This document shows positions 1-6,524 of a stretch of DNA of 24,493 nucleotides, piece after piece (the first letter of the stretch is position 1; each line of letters begins with the position of its first letter). Source of the DNA: a virus; the IMG/VR virus record IMGVR_UViG_3300017749_000125, positions 1 to 24,493 of that record. One strand, written 5' to 3'. The translations under genes and the position numbers were made by a program. The notes beneath the pieces were generated by a model. That model saw nothing but the letters and a program-made list of their open reading frames with translations. It did not search any database and was not told the DNA's origin.

Positions 1-1
1 A

Positions 2-127
2 GACGGAAACCGCAAGCGTATCAAGCGACAACTATGGGACAGTCTGGTAGCACAGACAGAACGATATCTTGCAAGGCAAGAAAAAGGTTTTGCAAAACTG
101 AGAAAGAAAGCGGAGAAAAGAAAATGA
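2..127 (+). CDS. 3' end of a truncated upstream gene, unknown product
   Basis: An open frame enters from the left edge and stops at TGA 125-127. The 41 visible residues are very basic and look helical, with a Lys/Arg-rich end (...AKLRKKAEKRK). The stop overlaps the ATG of the next gene as ATGA (124-127), the same junction style used throughout the window, and this is the main reason to treat it as a real gene end. The frame shared with the hydrolase is also open here, but it would add an unrelated basic leader to that protein. No family is recognised. Confidence 0.55.
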   Translation, partial: DGNRKRIKRQLWDSLVAQTERYLARQEKGFAKLRKKAEKRK

Positions 128-546
128 TTGAGACAATATTTGCTAACGCCCTGATGTGTATGTCATTGAACATATACCATGAAGCACGCAACGAAAGCAC
201 AGCAGGACAGCTTGCAGTCGGGCAGGTCGTAATGAATCGTGTGTATGATGACCGCTTCCCCGACACTGTTTGTGCAGTGATTAAGCAGGGCATTCATTGG
301 GAAAGCAAACCAGCCCGTAACAGATGTCAGTTTAGCTGGTACTGTGATGGCCTGTCTGATAAGCCACGCAATAAAAAAGCTTTTGAGACAGCACAGGAGA
401 ACGCACAGATTGTGTTGAACGGCTGGTTCGGTACGTTCATGGACGGGGCTACACATTACCACGCTGACTATGTAATGCCTAGTTGGTCGAAGACCCACAC
501 GAGGATTGTCAAGATTGACAGCCACATTTTCTACAGGTGGGACTGA
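124..546 (+). CDS. Cell-wall hydrolase, SleB-like (Hydrolase_2 family)
   Basis: This 140-residue protein resembles SleB/CwlJ-type hydrolases, which cut glycan strands of peptidoglycan. The signature YHEAR holds the likely catalytic Glu20. It is followed by AVGQVVMNRV (31-40), a CQFSWYCDG segment and ATHYHADYV near the C-terminus, all in the family's usual order. No signal peptide is evident. ATG 124 is chosen because GGAG at 112-115 is well spaced and the start overlaps the preceding stop; the in-frame ATG at 34 would add a 30-residue basic leader. It lies far from the holin and M15 endolysin on the other strand, so it may be a virion-associated or second lysis enzyme. The family call is firm and the role is inferred. 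Confidence 0.85.
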   Translation: MIETIFANALMCMSLNIYHEARNESTAGQLAVGQVVMNRVYDDRFPDTVCAVIKQGIHWESKPARNRCQFSWYCDGLSDKPRNKKAFETAQENAQIVLNGWFGTFMDGATHYHADYVMPSWSKTHTRIVKIDSHIFYRWD

Positions 547-830
547 TGATTAATAAATCAAAAGCAGTTCTTGTACACTGCTCCGATAAACTTGAGTCAC
601 CTACCCGTGATGTCGCAGAGGGATTTATCGGGGGCGAGTGCCGCTTGGTTCAGCTTCAGGATGGAAGGCAACTTGTGATTGAAAAGAAACAAGACATGAA
701 CAAACCAATCAACGAGGAAGTGTTTCTCATGTATAATGAGGACGACTCTTGGCCTATGGCCTTGTCGTTTTTCGGTAACGCTTTCTTGTTGACAGATAAA
801 GCGAAGTGGAAAAACGATGAAACTAATTAG
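546..830 (+). CDS. Hypothetical small phage protein (94 aa)
   Basis: This is an unrecognised soluble protein of 94 residues. ATG 546 overlaps the upstream stop as TGATG, which makes it a better start than the GTG at 537. The sequence alternates hydrophobic and charged residues (AVLVHCSD, CRLVQLQDGRQLVIEKK), suggesting mostly beta structure, and it ends in a charged KWKNDETN tail. No metal-binding cluster, transmembrane segment or nucleotide-binding motif is seen. It sits in a run of small early-type genes ahead of the primase-helicase, a place where T7-like phages often carry host-takeover proteins. That context is the only hint of a role. Confidence 0.7.
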   Translation: MINKSKAVLVHCSDKLESPTRDVAEGFIGGECRLVQLQDGRQLVIEKKQDMNKPINEEVFLMYNEDDSWPMALSFFGNAFLLTDKAKWKNDETN

Positions 831-1041
831 ACGCTCAATATATTCTGGCAACATGCACGAGATGGACTTGCCCATCACCTATGCACAGATACGAAGATGG
901 CAAGATGGCTGGGCAGTTGACCGTGCCTTCCCTGATTTGACACAGGAAGAGATTGCCTTTATATTAAATGGAACGCTTCCAGACGAGGAAGTTGAGATAG
1001 CAATGATGGAGAAAACTTTTAGCGATGTCACACTACACTAA
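817..1041 (+). CDS. Hypothetical small phage protein (74 aa)
   Basis: This 74-residue protein starts at ATG 817 and overlaps the previous gene by 14 bases. Its centre, ITYAQIRRWQDGWAVDRAFP followed by LTQEEIAFILNGTLPDEE, resembles a short motif common in marine phage small proteins: a W-containing basic helix, then FP.L(T/S)..E..F...G. That resemblance is from memory and does not give a function. It has no membrane segment and no cysteines. The protein is acidic at its C-terminus. The family is plausibly widespread among marine phages, but its role is unknown. Confidence 0.7.
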   Translation: MKLIRRSIYSGNMHEMDLPITYAQIRRWQDGWAVDRAFPDLTQEEIAFILNGTLPDEEVEIAMMEKTFSDVTLH

Positions 1042-1216
1042 CAACCTATGGGAAAAAGATAGAAGGCAACTCTTTAGAGAGTTGTACCACCAGTATATTG
1101 AAGAAGGCTACAGCCAGAAGGAAGCAAAGAAAATAGCACGGGAAGAAGCTACAGAGATGTATGCAGACAGCGTGGACTTTGCGATGGATGCCGCAGACAA
1201 GGAGTTTGACCAGTGA
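1025..1216 (+). CDS. Hypothetical small charged protein (63 aa)
   Basis: This 63-residue protein overlaps the preceding gene by 17 bases and is followed by a TGATG junction. It is strongly charged and probably all helical: a basic N-terminal part (WEKDRRQLFRELYHQYIEEG), then YSQKEAKKIAREEATEMYADS and an acidic end. The SQKEAKKIA segment looks like a short helical motif seen in small phage proteins. No catalytic residues are apparent and no function is assigned. Confidence 0.65.
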   Translation: MSHYTNNLWEKDRRQLFRELYHQYIEEGYSQKEAKKIAREEATEMYADSVDFAMDAADKEFDQ

Positions 1217-1368
1217 TGAATGATGTACAGTTGAAACGCCACCGTGACTTAGTTCACCGCCGTAGGCTAGAGCATAAGCGGAAAGAACTTGACCCTGATA
1301 ATCGGTCATGGTACTATGATGGCGATGGAACAAAGCGGGACAAGAAAACCAATGGAGCAGTTGAATGA
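1216..1368 (+). CDS. Very small basic protein (50 aa)
   Basis: A short gene with ATG at 1216 overlapping the preceding TGA (TGATG) and TGA at 1366-1368 overlapping the next ATG (ATGA). The 50-residue product is very basic and hydrophilic. It starts MNDVQLKRHRDLVHRRR and continues with a DPDNRSWYYDGDGTKRD segment. The coupled junctions at both ends and lack of any other gene in the interval support it. A nucleic-acid-binding role is possible from its charge only. No family is recognised. Confidence 0.6.
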   Translation: MNDVQLKRHRDLVHRRRLEHKRKELDPDNRSWYYDGDGTKRDKKTNGAVE

Positions 1369-1505
1369 ATAGATTTATACGGACGAAACAGCAAGAACTA
1401 AAGGCACTAAGGCGCAAAGCCATCACTTCACAGAACAAAGCAACGACCAAGAAAACTATGACCGAAGCAATGAGAGAGGTTAAAAATGTATCGCATGATG
1501 TATAA
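1365..1505 (+). CDS. Very small basic protein (46 aa)
   Basis: This short gene begins at ATG 1365 in an ATGA overlap with its neighbour and ends at TAA 1503-1505, about 20 bases inside the next gene. The 46-residue product is basic and helical-looking (MNRFIRTKQQELKALRRKA, then TTKKTMTEAMREVKNV). It has no cysteines, no membrane segment and no known motif. Support comes from tiling and coupling only. It is likely translated but its function is unknown. Confidence 0.55.
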   Translation: MNRFIRTKQQELKALRRKAITSQNKATTKKTMTEAMREVKNVSHDV

Positions 1506-1683
1506 GACACAGGGGTCAGCCCCTGCCTTCATGGAAGAGGTGAAGGACATAGACGAGTTCCTTCGCTATCGTGAACTGGTTGCCAAAGGCATGGGGTTCG
1601 CAACAGAGATAGTGAACGGCAAGCTGTTCCTGTATGACAGGGGCAAAGAGTTTGGCATCTACTACGCAGAGAAAGGTGAATAG
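1486..1683 (+). CDS. Hypothetical small protein (65 aa)
   Basis: This 65-residue protein has ATG 1486 preceded by GAGAGG, a good ribosome-binding site. It ends with TAG directly before the primase-helicase start. The sequence has a helical middle (EEVKDIDEFLRYRELVAKGMG) followed by short beta-like stretches (FATEIVNGKLFLYDRGKEFG). It is compact and soluble and no family is recognised. Its position directly ahead of the replication genes suggests co-expression with them. Confidence 0.7.
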   Translation: MYRMMYKTQGSAPAFMEEVKDIDEFLRYRELVAKGMGFATEIVNGKLFLYDRGKEFGIYYAEKGE

Positions 1684-3324
1684 ATGAATACTGAAAAAGC
1701 AAACGTGGTCAGCCGTGGTGAGTGCGGCAAGTGTGGTTCGTCAGATGGCAATGTGCTGTATGACAACGGCTCACGCTACTGCTTTGTGTGTGAGACATAC
1801 ACGGCGGCAGAAGGCTCTGACAGAATTGTTAGTGTCGCAGAACGAAAGGTTCATACAATGAATACACCATTGAGTCAGGGGCAATTCTCTGCCATCGAAG
1901 ACCGTGGCATCTCGCTCGAAGCAGCGAAGGCATACGGCATCACTGTCGCAGGTGACAAGCAGATATACCCATACTACGATGTCAATGGTCAGCATGTGGC
2001 GAACAAGGTTCGTCATGTCAAGACCAAAGACTTCCACGCCGAAGGCCGACTGCCACAGGCAGGACTGTTTGGACAGAGCCAGTTTCGTGATGGCGGCAAG
2101 TATATCACACTGACCGAAGGCGAGTTGGACGCTGTGTCTGCCTATCAGATGATGGGTTGCAAGTGGCCTGTCGTGTCCGTCCGTAATGGCGCACAGTCTG
2201 CGGTCAAGGATGTGAAGGCACAGTTCGAGTGGCTCAACAAGTTCGAGAACATCGTTGTCTGCTTTGACAATGACGAGCATGGCAACGCCGCCGCCGCAAA
2301 GGTTGCGTCCATCTTCGAGCCTAACAAGTGCCGCATCGTCAAGCTGAAGGCGAAGGATGCTAACGAGTATCTCAAGCATGGTAAGACCGAAGAGTTTATC
2401 AAGCGTTGGTGGGATGCCGCACCTTACACACCTGCAGGTATCGTCAACCTCAAGAACTTCGATGGTCTGTACGATGACGAGGACAGGCAGTCAGTTGACT
2501 ACCCGTACAAAGGCATGAACGAGTTGCTGTATGGTATGCGTACTGGTGAGCTTATCACGTTCACAGCAGGCACAGGTGCAGGTAAGTCCAGCATCATGCG
2601 TGAGCTTGAGCATCACCTACTCAACAACACCGACAGCAACATTGGTATCATCAGCCTTGAGGAGAACGTCAAGCAGACCATCTTCCACCTGATGTCTGTC
2701 GAGGCAAGCAAGCGGCTCTACATCAAGGAGATTCGTGAGCAGGTTCCACAGGAACAACTGGCACATTACGAGCAAGCTACTGTAGGTACAGGCCGTGTGT
2801 TTGCATTCGACCACTTTGGTTCTATACAGACTGATGAAATCCTGGCACGTGTGCGCTACATGGTCAAGGCACTTGACTGTCGCTATATCATTATCGACCA
2901 CCTCTCAATCCTTGTATCAGGTCTTGAGGGTGAGGACGAGCGCAGGAACATTGACAAGATGATGACCCAGCTACGTTCACTGGTCGAGGAGACACAGTGT
3001 TGTATGCTTCTGGTATCACACTTGCGGCGTGCATCAGGCGACAAGGGACAGGAGCAGGGCGTACAGATTAGTCTGTCTATGTTGCGTGGCTCACACAGCA
3101 TCGCACAAATCAGTGACGCAGTGATTGCTATGGAGCGTGACCAGCAGGCATCCGACCCCGTGATTGCCAACACCACGACCATACGTGTCCTCAAGAACCG
3201 CTATGCAGGTGAGACAGGTATCGCTACCTACCTGCTGTATGACCGTGAGTCTGGTCGTATGCAGGAGATTGATGACCCTAACGCCGAAGACTTTGACACA
3301 GTAGAAGCAGGAGACTATCTATGA
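1684..3324 (+). CDS. T7 gp4-like bifunctional primase-helicase
   Basis: This 546-residue protein (T7 gp4 is 566) makes RNA primers and unwinds DNA at the fork. Domains in order: a zinc-binding domain with C14, C17, C33 and C36 (CX2C-X15-CX2C, the T7 spacing); a TOPRIM primase with EGE at 145-147, DND at 195-197 and D225; and a RecA-type ring helicase. The helicase has Walker A AGTGAGKS (295-302), Walker B YIIIDH (Asp405), the SHLRR motif (His446) and a likely arginine finger R506 in KNRYAGETG. The C-terminus is acidic and ends in an aromatic-hydrophobic pair (GDYL), like the gp4 tail that contacts the polymerase. A GAAAGG-type site precedes the ATG. It is coupled by ATGA to the next gene. Confidence 0.96.
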   Translation: MNTEKANVVSRGECGKCGSSDGNVLYDNGSRYCFVCETYTAAEGSDRIVSVAERKVHTMNTPLSQGQFSAIEDRGISLEAAKAYGITVAGDKQIYPYYDVNGQHVANKVRHVKTKDFHAEGRLPQAGLFGQSQFRDGGKYITLTEGELDAVSAYQMMGCKWPVVSVRNGAQSAVKDVKAQFEWLNKFENIVVCFDNDEHGNAAAAKVASIFEPNKCRIVKLKAKDANEYLKHGKTEEFIKRWWDAAPYTPAGIVNLKNFDGLYDDEDRQSVDYPYKGMNELLYGMRTGELITFTAGTGAGKSSIMRELEHHLLNNTDSNIGIISLEENVKQTIFHLMSVEASKRLYIKEIREQVPQEQLAHYEQATVGTGRVFAFDHFGSIQTDEILARVRYMVKALDCRYIIIDHLSILVSGLEGEDERRNIDKMMTQLRSLVEETQCCMLLVSHLRRASGDKGQEQGVQISLSMLRGSHSIAQISDAVIAMERDQQASDPVIANTTTIRVLKNRYAGETGIATYLLYDRESGRMQEIDDPNAEDFDTVEAGDYL

Positions 3325-3788
3325 AACTCAAACCAATACACGGCGCAGTGAACATCCCGTTCAGTCGCCAGCGTTACGAGACATCTGACGCACCAGCCAA
3401 GGACATTGTGATTGCCTACCTCAAGCGTAATGGTCACAAGATTCTTGACAGCAAAGAAGATTTTTCTGTTGACATCAAGTCAAAGAAAGGCGATAATACA
3501 TACTTCAGCGAGGTTGAAATCAAGTACGGTTGGAAGGGTGATTGGAACCCTGACTGGAAAGAGATACGCATACCGTATCGCAAGCACAAGCTGATTAACA
3601 AAGTGGCTGATGCCGATGGCTTCTTCAACTTCTACATCCTACGTGCTGACCGCAAGGCGGCGTGGCGCATCAAGGATAACGTGGTTGCAGAATCAGATGT
3701 GCGTGAGGCACAAGGACGTAACATTGTGAAGGGCGAACACTTCTTTCACATCCCATACGAGAAAGCAGAGTTGATTGAACTTGAATAA
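3321..3788 (+). CDS. Putative PD-(D/E)XK-fold nuclease
   Basis: This 155-residue protein starts in an ATGA overlap with the primase-helicase. It shows a possible PD-(D/E)XK core: a hydrophobic strand ending in VDI (Asp51), then a second strand with EVEIK (Glu66-x-Lys68) after 14 residues. It continues into a basic helix-like RIPYRKHKLINKV, as in small Holliday-junction or restriction-type nucleases. It is not the T7 gp3 resolvase, which is encoded separately at 7394-7792. Location between helicase and polymerase suggests a role at replication forks. The fold is inferred from spacing and was not tested by a profile search. Confidence 0.6.
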   Translation: MKLKPIHGAVNIPFSRQRYETSDAPAKDIVIAYLKRNGHKILDSKEDFSVDIKSKKGDNTYFSEVEIKYGWKGDWNPDWKEIRIPYRKHKLINKVADADGFFNFYILRADRKAAWRIKDNVVAESDVREAQGRNIVKGEHFFHIPYEKAELIELE

Positions 3789-3936
3789 AACTTTAAAGAA
3801 CTGTAAATCTTGTAACAAACACAAGCCTATCCACAAGTTCGTAACGGATGAGAGGTGGCCTAGTGGCAGGGGTTCTCATTGTATCCCCTGTTACAGGAAG
3901 CTTAACAAACAAGAGAAAAAGGAATATTGGAAATGA
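3781..3936 (+). CDS. Small four-cysteine zinc-ribbon-like protein
   Basis: An open frame fills the interval between the nuclease and the polymerase and codes for about 51 residues. It contains CKSC and CIPC pairs separated by a basic stretch (KHKPIHKF...GRGSHC), a CX2C...CX2C zinc-binding pattern. The pattern resembles N-terminal zinc parts of phage endonuclease VII-type proteins. The stop at 3934-3936 overlaps the polymerase ATG as ATGA, as at neighbouring junctions. There is no ATG; TTG at 3781 or 3775 is the only start, and translation may depend on coupling to the upstream gene, whose stop lies at 3786-3788. The existence of the gene is likely; the exact start is uncertain. Confidence 0.6.
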   Translation: MNKTLKNCKSCNKHKPIHKFVTDERWPSGRGSHCIPCYRKLNKQEKKEYWK

Positions 3937-5585
3937 AGAGATTAGCAGTAGACATTGAAACAGACGGGCTTGATGCCAAACAAATCTACTGCGTAGTGGC
4001 ACGAGACTTAGATGAAAAAAGAACCTACACATTTACACCTAACACTCTTGAGAATTGCAAGCAACTCTTGGAGTCTGCTGATATTCTGGTGTTTCATAAT
4101 GGCGTGTCTTTTGATGCTCCTGTTCTGAAGCGATTACTAAACATCAACATACCTCTAGACAAGATACGTGATACGCTTATCCTGTCACAGATGGCTAACC
4201 CTGTGCGTGAAGGCGGTCACTCGCTTGAAGCATGGGGTAAGTCTCTGGGGTACAACAAGATAGAATTTTCTGATTGGTCAGAGTATTCCGACCAAATGTT
4301 AAAGTATTGCATTAGGGATGTAGAGATTACAGAACGTGTGTACAATATACTTGTGCCAGAGATGAAGAGGTTCTCACCACGCAGCATACGCCTTGAGCAT
4401 CAGGTTCGTGCAATCGTAGACCAGCAGGAGCGTAACGGCTTTGCACTTAATGTGCCTACCGCCATGCAACTGATGGCTCGACTGTCGGACGAGGCAACAC
4501 AAATCAAGGCACAACTACAGCAGAAGTTCCCGCCGATTACTGAGATTAGATACTCTGACAAAACAGGTAATCGTTTGAAGGACAAGGTGACTGTGTTCAA
4601 CCCCGCATCACGCAAGCAGATTGCAGAGCGTCTGTCTGAGTTAGGCTGGAAGCCTCATGCCTACACAGAGAAAGGCCAAGCCATTGTGTCAGAGGAAGTG
4701 TTGTCAAAGGTTGACATACCCGAAGCACAGATGGTTGCACGCTTTCTTCTCTTGGAGAAACGTGTCTCACAGATTAAGTCTTGGATAGATGCAGTCGGTG
4801 AAGATGGCAGGGTGCATGGTAAGGTTTGGACGCTGGGTACAATCACAGGTCGTATGACACACACTTCGCCTAACATGGCGCAAGTACCCGCAGTATACTC
4901 ACCTTATGGAAAGGATTGTAGAGATGTATGGACTACTACTTCTAATAATTATGTGCTTCTTGGTAGTGACGCAAGCTCACTAGAGTTGAGGATGCTTGCA
5001 CATTACATGAACGACAGGGACTTCACACGTGAGGTTGTTGAGGGTGATGTGCATACCGCAAACCAGAAGGCGGCAGGGTTGCCGACACGTGACAATGCCA
5101 AGACATTCATCTACGCATTCCTGTATGGAGCAGGTGCGGCTAAGATTGGTAAGATTGTAGATGGCTCTGCTAAAGAAGGTAAGAAATTAATTGATAAGTT
5201 TTTATCCAACATGCCTGCACTCAAGGCACTGCGTAGCAAGGTAGATAAGCTTGCATCACGTGGCTATGTGCTAGGTATTGATGGGCGTGTGTTGCAGATA
5301 CGCTCTGCACATGCAGCACTCAACTCCCTGCTACAGGGGGCAGGTGCAATCGTCTGTAAGGAATGGCTCAAGCACATTATCATACAGGCAACTAAACGCA
5401 ACCTCGACTTCAGACTTGTTGCGAGTATTCACGATGAGTACCAGTTCGAGGTTCGCAAAGACCACGCCGAAGAACTTGGCGAGGTTACAAAGCTGGCGAT
5501 GAAACTGACAGAGCAATCTCTCAAAGTTCGTTGCCCTCTCGACAGTGAATACAAGGTCGGGAAAACGTGGGGAGATACCCACTAG
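3933..5585 (+). CDS. T7-like family A DNA polymerase with 3'-5' exonuclease
   Basis: This 550-residue enzyme copies phage DNA and proofreads. Exonuclease motifs: D7 and E9 (VDIETDG), NGVSFD, and YCIRD (Exo III). Polymerase motifs: A with D346 (SDASSLELR); B RDNAKTFIYAFLYGAG (from R386), nearly identical to T7; C HDE (500-502). Tyr394 occupies the position of E. coli Pol I Phe762. T7 gp5 has 704 residues. The segment between Exo III and the GRMTH motif is about 90 residues shorter here, so the thioredoxin-binding insertion appears to be absent. ATG 3933 is preferred to TTG 3927 because it forms an ATGA overlap with the zinc-ribbon gene. A promoter follows the stop. Confidence 0.96.
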   Translation: MKRLAVDIETDGLDAKQIYCVVARDLDEKRTYTFTPNTLENCKQLLESADILVFHNGVSFDAPVLKRLLNINIPLDKIRDTLILSQMANPVREGGHSLEAWGKSLGYNKIEFSDWSEYSDQMLKYCIRDVEITERVYNILVPEMKRFSPRSIRLEHQVRAIVDQQERNGFALNVPTAMQLMARLSDEATQIKAQLQQKFPPITEIRYSDKTGNRLKDKVTVFNPASRKQIAERLSELGWKPHAYTEKGQAIVSEEVLSKVDIPEAQMVARFLLLEKRVSQIKSWIDAVGEDGRVHGKVWTLGTITGRMTHTSPNMAQVPAVYSPYGKDCRDVWTTTSNNYVLLGSDASSLELRMLAHYMNDRDFTREVVEGDVHTANQKAAGLPTRDNAKTFIYAFLYGAGAAKIGKIVDGSAKEGKKLIDKFLSNMPALKALRSKVDKLASRGYVLGIDGRVLQIRSAHAALNSLLQGAGAIVCKEWLKHIIIQATKRNLDFRLVASIHDEYQFEVRKDHAEELGEVTKLAMKLTEQSLKVRCPLDSEYKVGKTWGDTH

Positions 5586-5595
5586 AAAAAAAGTG

Positions 5596-5627
5596 TTGAC
5601 ATTTGATTCTGGATGTGGCACTATATA
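5596..5627 (+). promoter_or_regulatory. Sigma70-like promoter upstream of the SSB gene
   Basis: A perfect TTGACA lies at 5596-5601, just after the polymerase stop. It is followed by an AT-rich CTATATAG block at 5621-5628. The best -10 match, TATATA (5622-5627), gives a spacing of 20, longer than the ideal 17; the hexamer at spacing 17 is a poorer CACTAT. The layout resembles alphaproteobacterial housekeeping promoters. A leader of about 50 bases leads to the SSB start, consistent with extra transcription of a protein needed in large amounts. Confidence 0.6.
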
Positions 5628-5684
5628 GTGGTCGTCGGCAATAACGTCACGACATTACAACCAAAACGAAAGGTAAAACGAAAT

Positions 5685-6152
5685 ATGACCGTAGTAAAAG
5701 GTAAAGCATATTGGGCATCAGTACAACAACCAAACACCACTTACGAACCTGAGTGGGGCATCGACATTCTTGTTGATGACAACAATCGTGCCGCACTTGA
5801 GGCAGATGGTCTTACCATCAAGAACAAAGGCGATGACCGTGGTGACTTCGTTCACATTCGCCAGAAGGTAACACGCCGTGATGGTTCGCAGAACGAAGCA
5901 CCCACAGTTGTGGATGCACAGAAGCAGGCATTCACTGGCCTCATTGGTAATGGTAGCGTTGTGAATGTAATGTACACACCGTTCCCGTGGGAAATGAATG
6001 GCAAGTCAGGTGTATCACCACTGCTCAAGAAGGTTCAAGTTGTGGACTTGGTTGAGTACAAAGCAGGGGAAGACTTCGATGTCGAAGATGGCTTTACTGC
6101 TTCAGACGCACCATCAACTAGCACAGAATTGAATGACGACATCCCTTTCTAG
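5685..6152 (+). CDS. Single-stranded DNA-binding protein
   Basis: This 155-residue protein fits a phage single-stranded DNA-binding protein. It has a beta-rich core (GKAYWASVQQP, EWGIDILVDD, GDFVHIRQKV, KKVQVVDLVEY) followed by an acidic disordered tail. The tail ends in NDDIPF, matching the DDIPF tip of bacterial SSB that binds partner proteins; T7 gp2.5 also needs an acidic tail with a terminal Phe. Its position right after the polymerase and its own promoter agree. ATG 5685, with an AAAGG site upstream, is chosen; the in-frame ATG at 5613 lies inside the promoter and would add 24 unlikely residues. Confidence 0.85.
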   Translation: MTVVKGKAYWASVQQPNTTYEPEWGIDILVDDNNRAALEADGLTIKNKGDDRGDFVHIRQKVTRRDGSQNEAPTVVDAQKQAFTGLIGNGSVVNVMYTPFPWEMNGKSGVSPLLKKVQVVDLVEYKAGEDFDVEDGFTASDAPSTSTELNDDIPF

Positions 6153-6160
6153 ATAGTTGA

Positions 6161-6228
6161 TAAGCACGGGGGCGACAGTTGGATTTGGTCGCTGGCGATA
6201 GCTGCGAGGGCGGGAACGCTATCACTTA
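6161..6228 (+). other. Possible structured RNA (three-way junction) in an intergenic gap
   Basis: The 90-base gap after the SSB gene is unusually GC- and G-rich. Three nested pairings are visible: TAAG 6161-6164 with CTTA 6225-6228 closes two hairpins, GCGAC 6172-6176 with GTCGC 6188-6192 (loop 11) and GATAGC 6197-6202 with GCTATC 6218-6223 (loop 15). It is not followed by a T-run, so it is not a standard terminator. It ends just before the ribosome-binding site (GGAG near 6233) of the next gene. It may be a leader element or small RNA. This rests on hand pairing only. Confidence 0.35.
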
Positions 6229-6242
6229 CATAGGAGACTGAG

Positions 6243-6470
6243 ATGGAAACAAACTTACCCGAATACCTTGTGATACTGTGCTTCGGACTTGCAGGTTTTA
6301 TTATAGGCTGGGCAATGCCACGAGGCAGGCACCTGAAAGCACTTCAGTTGCGTGTCCTCAAATCACTGCACAACTTCTTCGCAGATGAGGAAGAGTACAT
6401 TGCACACAAGGCACAACGCATTCGCAAAACCATAAAGAGAAAAGCTGGGACACGTAGCTCAACTGGATAG
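6243..6470 (+). CDS. Small single-pass membrane protein (75 aa)
   Basis: This 75-residue protein has one clear membrane segment near its N-terminus (residues about 8-25, YLVILCFGLAGFIIGWAM). A basic cytoplasmic-type tail rich in Arg and Lys follows (HKAQRIRKTIKRKAG). A GGAG site lies about nine bases before ATG 6243. The last seven codons and the stop overlap the first 23 bases of the tRNA-Arg gene, so RNA processing of the tRNA would cut the 3' end of this message. No family is recognised; the layout would fit a host-membrane effector, but that is a guess. Confidence 0.65.
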   Translation: METNLPEYLVILCFGLAGFIIGWAMPRGRHLKALQLRVLKSLHNFFADEEEYIAHKAQRIRKTIKRKAGTRSSTG

Positions 6471-6524
6471 AGCAGCAGACTTCTAATCTGCAGGTTGCAG
6501 GTTCAAGTCCTGCCGTGTTCGCCA
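6448..6524 (+). tRNA. tRNA-Arg (anticodon UCU), CCA encoded
   Basis: A complete cloverleaf can be drawn. The acceptor GGACACG 6448-6454 pairs with CGTGTTC 6514-6520, with one G-U. The D stem is GCTC/GAGC. The anticodon stem GCAGA/TCTGC encloses loop CTTCTAA with anticodon TCT at 6482-6484. The T stem GCAGG/CCTGC has loop TTCAAGT. Discriminator G6521 is followed by an encoded CCA (6522-6524). It reads AGA and would help translate the AT-rich minus-strand genes, where AGA is frequent. It overlaps the end of the small membrane-protein gene and lies 15 bases before the exonuclease start. Confidence 0.95.

Noticed and set aside
34-123. N-terminal extension of the SleB-like hydrolase to ATG 34
   Set aside because: The added 30 residues are very basic and unlike the family; a better ribosome-binding site and an ATGA overlap support ATG 124.
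1046-1510. 154-codon minus-strand open frame across the small early genes
   Set aside because: It lies opposite four coupled plus-strand genes, is Cys/Phe-rich without a known motif and has no supporting signals.
1771-2379. Long minus-strand open frame opposite the primase-helicase
   Set aside because: It mirrors a well-conserved gene, has no ribosome-binding site or known motif, and is explained by codon bias of the plus strand.
5613-5684. Upstream ATG for the SSB gene
   Set aside because: It lies between the -35 and -10 parts of a promoter and adds 24 residues not seen at the start of such proteins.
6448-6524. tRNA as a phage attachment site
   Set aside because: No integrase or excision gene is seen and the tRNA is complete with CCA, so a working tRNA is the simpler reading; it cannot be fully excluded without the whole genome.
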